From positions 1 to 10,000 of the forward strand of contig MVGU01001787.1 in the NCBI GenBank assembly GCA_002005505.1: a stretch of 10,000 nt of DNA, written 5' to 3'. Made by a program: the position numbers and the translations under genes. Below, piece by piece: positions 6,427-10,000 of the stretch (positions within the stretch are counted from its first letter, which is position 1; each line of letters begins with the position of its first letter). The notes below the pieces were generated by a model that saw nothing but the letters and a program-made list of their open reading frames with translations, made no database searches and was not told where the DNA came from. The stretch is from Botryococcus braunii (Eukaryota > Chlorophyta > Trebouxiophyceae).

Positions 6427-7157
6427 TTGAAAAAGGATAGTTCTCTAGCTACCAAGCTAGTTAGCCGAGGAACAAGAAGGCCATGGGACAGTACCCTAGC
6501 GAGCTAGATAGGAACTCTCAACAAGAGGCCTATTGGATGGCTAGGACGCCAATAATAGATTACAAGTATGTATAAGTATACCTGCTGTTCACAACCGTGT
6601 ACATGTACTGCCCGATGAAGGGTTCAGCGTAGTGAAATTACAGAGGGGAAAAGTTGAAGTATAGTAGAGGCTTATGCATACAGATCCCAGCTTTCAAGAG
6701 GAAGATTCGTTCATGATGTACGGCACTTGTCCCTGGTAGAACGAGCAGGGTTGTGAAGGGGAAAGGCATCTAAAGGCTGTTTGCCAATTACAAAGAAGTA
6801 GTGCTAGGTGATCAGAAATGTCATGATCACCCATTTGGACAGCTTCAAATGGGCATGACGTCGACGGTGCAGGGACCATACCCCTCCCAAGCACGAAAAT
6901 TGAAGTAACGCAACTGTGCCCAGATCCTTGTTCACGTTTTCTAGCAGGAAAATTTCATGTGATGTTGATTAAGCAATGCTGGAATGTTTTTCTTGCATTC
7001 CATTTAAACAAGCCAATGCATTGTCAAATTGAATCATTTCGAGTACGCAGATTCGTGACAGTAACTATGTAGGCCTGGGCTACAGCCTGTTGAGTTACGA
7101 ACATACTTAAAGGGTGCCTTGTGCTTTCGATGATCTTGACATCTACAATATTAGGAC
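6427..7157. other. No gene seen; one clear hairpin
   Basis: Frames are short and scattered on both strands, without good splice sites or recognisable products. CTAG-rich words recur at 6445-6520 but form no clean repeat. The hairpin at 6820-6859 is the only strong structure. Confidence 0.5.
6820..6859. repeat. 14-bp stem hairpin with a 4-base bulge
   Basis: GTCATG-ATCA-CCCATTTG (6820-6837) pairs with CAAATGGGCATGAC (6846-6859); only ATCA is unpaired in the stem, and the loop is GACAGCTT. TGACGTCGA overlaps its 3' end. Confidence 0.75.
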
Positions 7158-7238
7158 ACCAAAGACCACTAGGGGTCTCTGGTGACCTAGTACTAGGAAG
7201 GACAAGGTCAAGTCTCGGCATATGCCTTATGCATAAGG
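7158..7238. repeat. Cluster of one hairpin and two perfect palindromes
   Basis: ACCAAAGACC (7158-7167) pairs with GGTCTCTGGT (7174-7183) at nine of ten positions. CCTAGTACTAGG (7186-7197) and CCTTATGCATAAGG (7225-7238) are perfect palindromes, the latter overlapping GGCATATGCC (7218-7227). Confidence 0.7.
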
Positions 7239-7360
7239 TACTGAGAAACACATTTGGAATAGGTCAGCTTTCGAACATAAAATACATGGTGGCTTAGATC
7301 ACACGTTTTGAACCATACACGTAAGGTAGCCTTCGTCGTAGAATATGGCAACTGGAATGA

Positions 7361-7476
7361 AAGTTTCACAGGGCATTCAAGATGCTAATGGCTGTCCATG
7401 AGTTGTTGTATTCTTGAAGCAGACAGTCGCACTGGACTGTAGCGTAGAGCGACATTCTTAACGACCTATCTGCTGT
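7361..7476 (+). repeat. Dispersed ~118-bp direct repeat, copy 1
   Basis: This copy starts AAGTTTCACAGGGCATTCAA and ends ACGACCTATCTGCTGT. It matches copy 2 (7705-7822) at roughly 90% with a 2-base length difference, judged by hand alignment. It contains AGCAGACAG near its middle and CTATCTGCT near its end, an inverted pair with one mismatch. Confidence 0.9.
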
Positions 7477-7551
7477 GCCTAGAGGTGCGACGACTCGGCA
7501 TATGGTACATTGGTGGTTGTTTAGTATAAGTGAACAATCTTAGTGTACACT

Positions 7552-7589
7552 CTCAAGTCTCTAGAACAGTTAAGGGAGAGAGACTTGAG
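7552..7589. repeat. Hairpin with 11-bp arms between the two direct repeats
   Basis: CTCAAGTCTCT (7552-7562) is exactly inverted at 7579-7589 with a 16-base loop. It lies in the spacer separating the two copies of the ~118-bp repeat. Confidence 0.7.
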
Positions 7590-7704
7590 TGAGTATAGGA
7601 ATGTACTTGTGCTTAAGCCGTCAGAAGCTTATCTGTTGATGTTGTTGTTTATGCTTTACTGGCAGACAATTATGTAACGAAACTGGAACGCATTCAAGAT
7701 ATGG

Positions 7705-7822
7705 AAGTTTCACAGGGCATTCAAGATGCTAGTGACTGTCCATGAGTTGTTATATAGTTGAAGCAGACAGTCGCACTCGACTTTAGCATGTGAAGCGACA
7801 TTCATAACGACCTGTCTGCTGT
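7705..7822 (+). repeat. Dispersed ~118-bp direct repeat, copy 2
   Basis: This copy is about 345 bases downstream of copy 1 and in the same orientation. Here the internal inverted pair AGCAGACAG / CTGTCTGCT is perfect, and TCGC/GCGA inside it can also pair. GCATTCAAGAT is additionally duplicated at 7690-7700, just before the copy. The large pyrimidine tract starts about 45 bases after its end. No frame spans the repeat convincingly. Confidence 0.9.
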
Positions 7823-7866
7823 ACTTACACGGACGCCGATTGCCCATAACTACTGATAATACTGTG

Positions 7867-8962
<1,096 letters not shown>

Positions 8963-9051
8963 TGGTGGCATATATCCCCTCCCCTTCACCACTGTATAGT
9001 CACTGTACTGTGCTTTCGAAGGGTGTGCGTGATATGGGGTACTTTCATCTA

Positions 9052-9059
9052 CCCCCCCC

Positions 9060-9092
<33 letters not shown>

Positions 9093-9098
9093 TGTGTG

Positions 9099-9150
<52 letters not shown>

Positions 9151-9183
9151 CCCCCCCCCCCCGCCCCCCCCCCCCCCCCCCCC
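9052..9183 (+). repeat. Compound microsatellite C9-(TC)n-(TG)n-poly(C)
   Basis: The order is C9 (9052-9060), (TC)7 (9061-9074), (TG)n (9075-9099), one TT slip, (GT)n (9101-9149), then 34 bp of C with a single G at 9163 (9150-9183). The complementary strand has G runs of 13 and 20, enough for several G-quadruplexes. It ends in TTCCCACC. Confidence 0.97.
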
Positions 9184-9270
9184 TTCCCACCTCTTTTGAC
9201 CTGAACCAATTCCCCTGTGTAACCACAAAATGCACACGGTAGTAAACGAGATGTAAGGAGTCCCCTTTTG

Positions 9271-9429
9271 ATGCCGTTGCATGTGCTAGGAACGCCACGA
9301 CAGCGTCTGCACACCAATCGTGCCTATTCTCGTAACCAGCAGCGAGAGTTACATGTGAATGTCCAGGGCCTTCCCTCGCAGCAGTATCTGCAAGAACGGA
9401 AATTGGACTTCATGCGCAAGGCATCATAG
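9271..9429 (+). CDS. Small ORF, 52 aa, unknown product
   Basis: An ATG-initiated frame with a basic, Gln-rich translation (RAYSRNQQRE near residues 18-27; QQYLQERKLDFMRK near 37-50). It resembles an ordinary soluble or coiled-coil exon, but I recognise no family. About 30 bases after the stop lies a very good acceptor, TTGTTTTTTGTTTCTTCAG (ends 9458). A GC-type donor (C|GCAAGG, 9416) would leave an intron of only 43 bases, so a splice is possible but forced. A 52-codon frame is unremarkable by chance. Confidence 0.15.
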   Translation: MPLHVLGTPRQRLHTNRAYSRNQQRELHVNVQGLPSQQYLQERKLDFMRKAS

Positions 9430-9580
9430 TTCTTACTGGTTGTTTTTTGTTTCTTCAGCGAGAAAATTTGCAGCCAATTTTGTCGTCAGGGAGCATTCGC
9501 TGTCGCTTCTGATCCACAGAGTACCGTGGCATCCGTGCGTACACCGCTTCAGAATTTGGTTATTGCTTTCTTCTGTTAGG

Positions 9581-9905
9581 CTAGATGTCAGGGTCCATTA
9601 CGTACAAGGCACATGTCTTTTTAGGAAATCTCACGCTGTACTTGCTGGGAATACCGCACGCAGTCCCACCAGCCGGTCCCTTAAATGTCATGATATCAGA
9701 CCGTAAACAACTGCCGTAATCAGGAATCGTCGTCATCGTTTGAATGATAGAACTGGAAGCATAGGGCGGAATTTGAAGTCAGCTTGAGGGGCAAGGTTTC
9801 AGGTTCAGCGAGCGCCAGACGCCTCAGTTGTTCCTCTCTAGTGATAAGTTACCTCAGGGCAGCAAACCATTTTGGGTTCGCATGGACATGTGTTGCTGTC
9901 ATCAT
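9581..9905 (-). CDS. Candidate two-exon small protein on the minus strand, unknown
   Basis: Modelled as complement(join(9581..9752, 9853..9905)). From ATGATG at 9905-9900 the first exon ends in CTGAG|GTAACT. A 100-base intron ends TGCTTCCAG, and the second exon runs to TAG at 9583-9581. The phase (2) is preserved, giving 74 residues. The second exon reads with KGPAGGTACGIPSKYSVRFP near residues 42-61. The donor is good, the acceptor acceptable, and the intron length realistic for a compact gene. No domain is recognised, and the overlapping + strand frame at 9359-9706 is equally long. The call rests on splice signals and a one-in-three phase match. Confidence 0.18.
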
Positions 9906-10000
9906 TCCACAGACGACATGTTAAACCCTATTGTAACAAGTTGCAAGATAGGTTGAGGGGAAGACTGTGCCCTTCCCACATTAAATATTATAGAACTGCT

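Overview
This is eukaryotic nuclear DNA. The first 1.7 kb holds split reading frames bounded by GT/AG splice sites, and the rest is gene-poor sequence full of long dinucleotide microsatellites, small foldbacks and short tandem repeats. There are no Shine-Dalgarno-led gene clusters, operons, rRNA or recognisable tRNA. Balanced base composition, very long (GT)n and (CT)n arrays, and a possible TGTAA poly(A) signal would fit a green alga of the Dunaliella/Volvocales kind. That assignment is a guess from style, not from any marker gene.

Positions 1-1722 carry the 3' end of a gene for a multi-pass membrane protein on the + strand. I model three coding exons (2-154, 398-883, 1426-1722) joined by two phase-0 introns. 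Intron 2 holds a 65-bp (GT)n array beside a Z-DNA-prone stretch, then a 63-64 bp tandem repeat rich in branch-point-like CTAAC motifs. The probable 3' UTR follows. It contains a 74-base hairpin with AATAAA in its right arm, a (GTT)8(GT)34 array, and TGTAA near 2820.

Positions 2.9-5.5 kb contain no gene I can defend. They hold three long perfect palindromes (22, 20 and 18 bp) within 440 bp, tandem repeats with 23-, 26-, 36- and 44-bp periods, a CATATG-rich palindromic cluster near 4.9 kb, and a nested 91-bp foldback element at 5312-5402.

Positions 5.5-6.4 kb contain a weakly supported chain of exon-like pieces on the + strand. Positions 6.4-7.9 kb hold hairpins and a pair of ~118-bp direct repeats that conserve an internal foldback. 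Positions 7.9-9.2 kb are dominated by three compound microsatellite blocks, all pyrimidine-rich or GT on the + strand, ending in a 34-bp poly(C) run. The last 0.8 kb holds two small exon-like candidates, one per strand.

Only the membrane-protein gene is a reasonably firm gene call. No set of genes here forms a recognisable system, and I found no clear new biological system. The most unusual features are structural: the palindromes, the foldbacks, and the repeat that multiplies splice signals.
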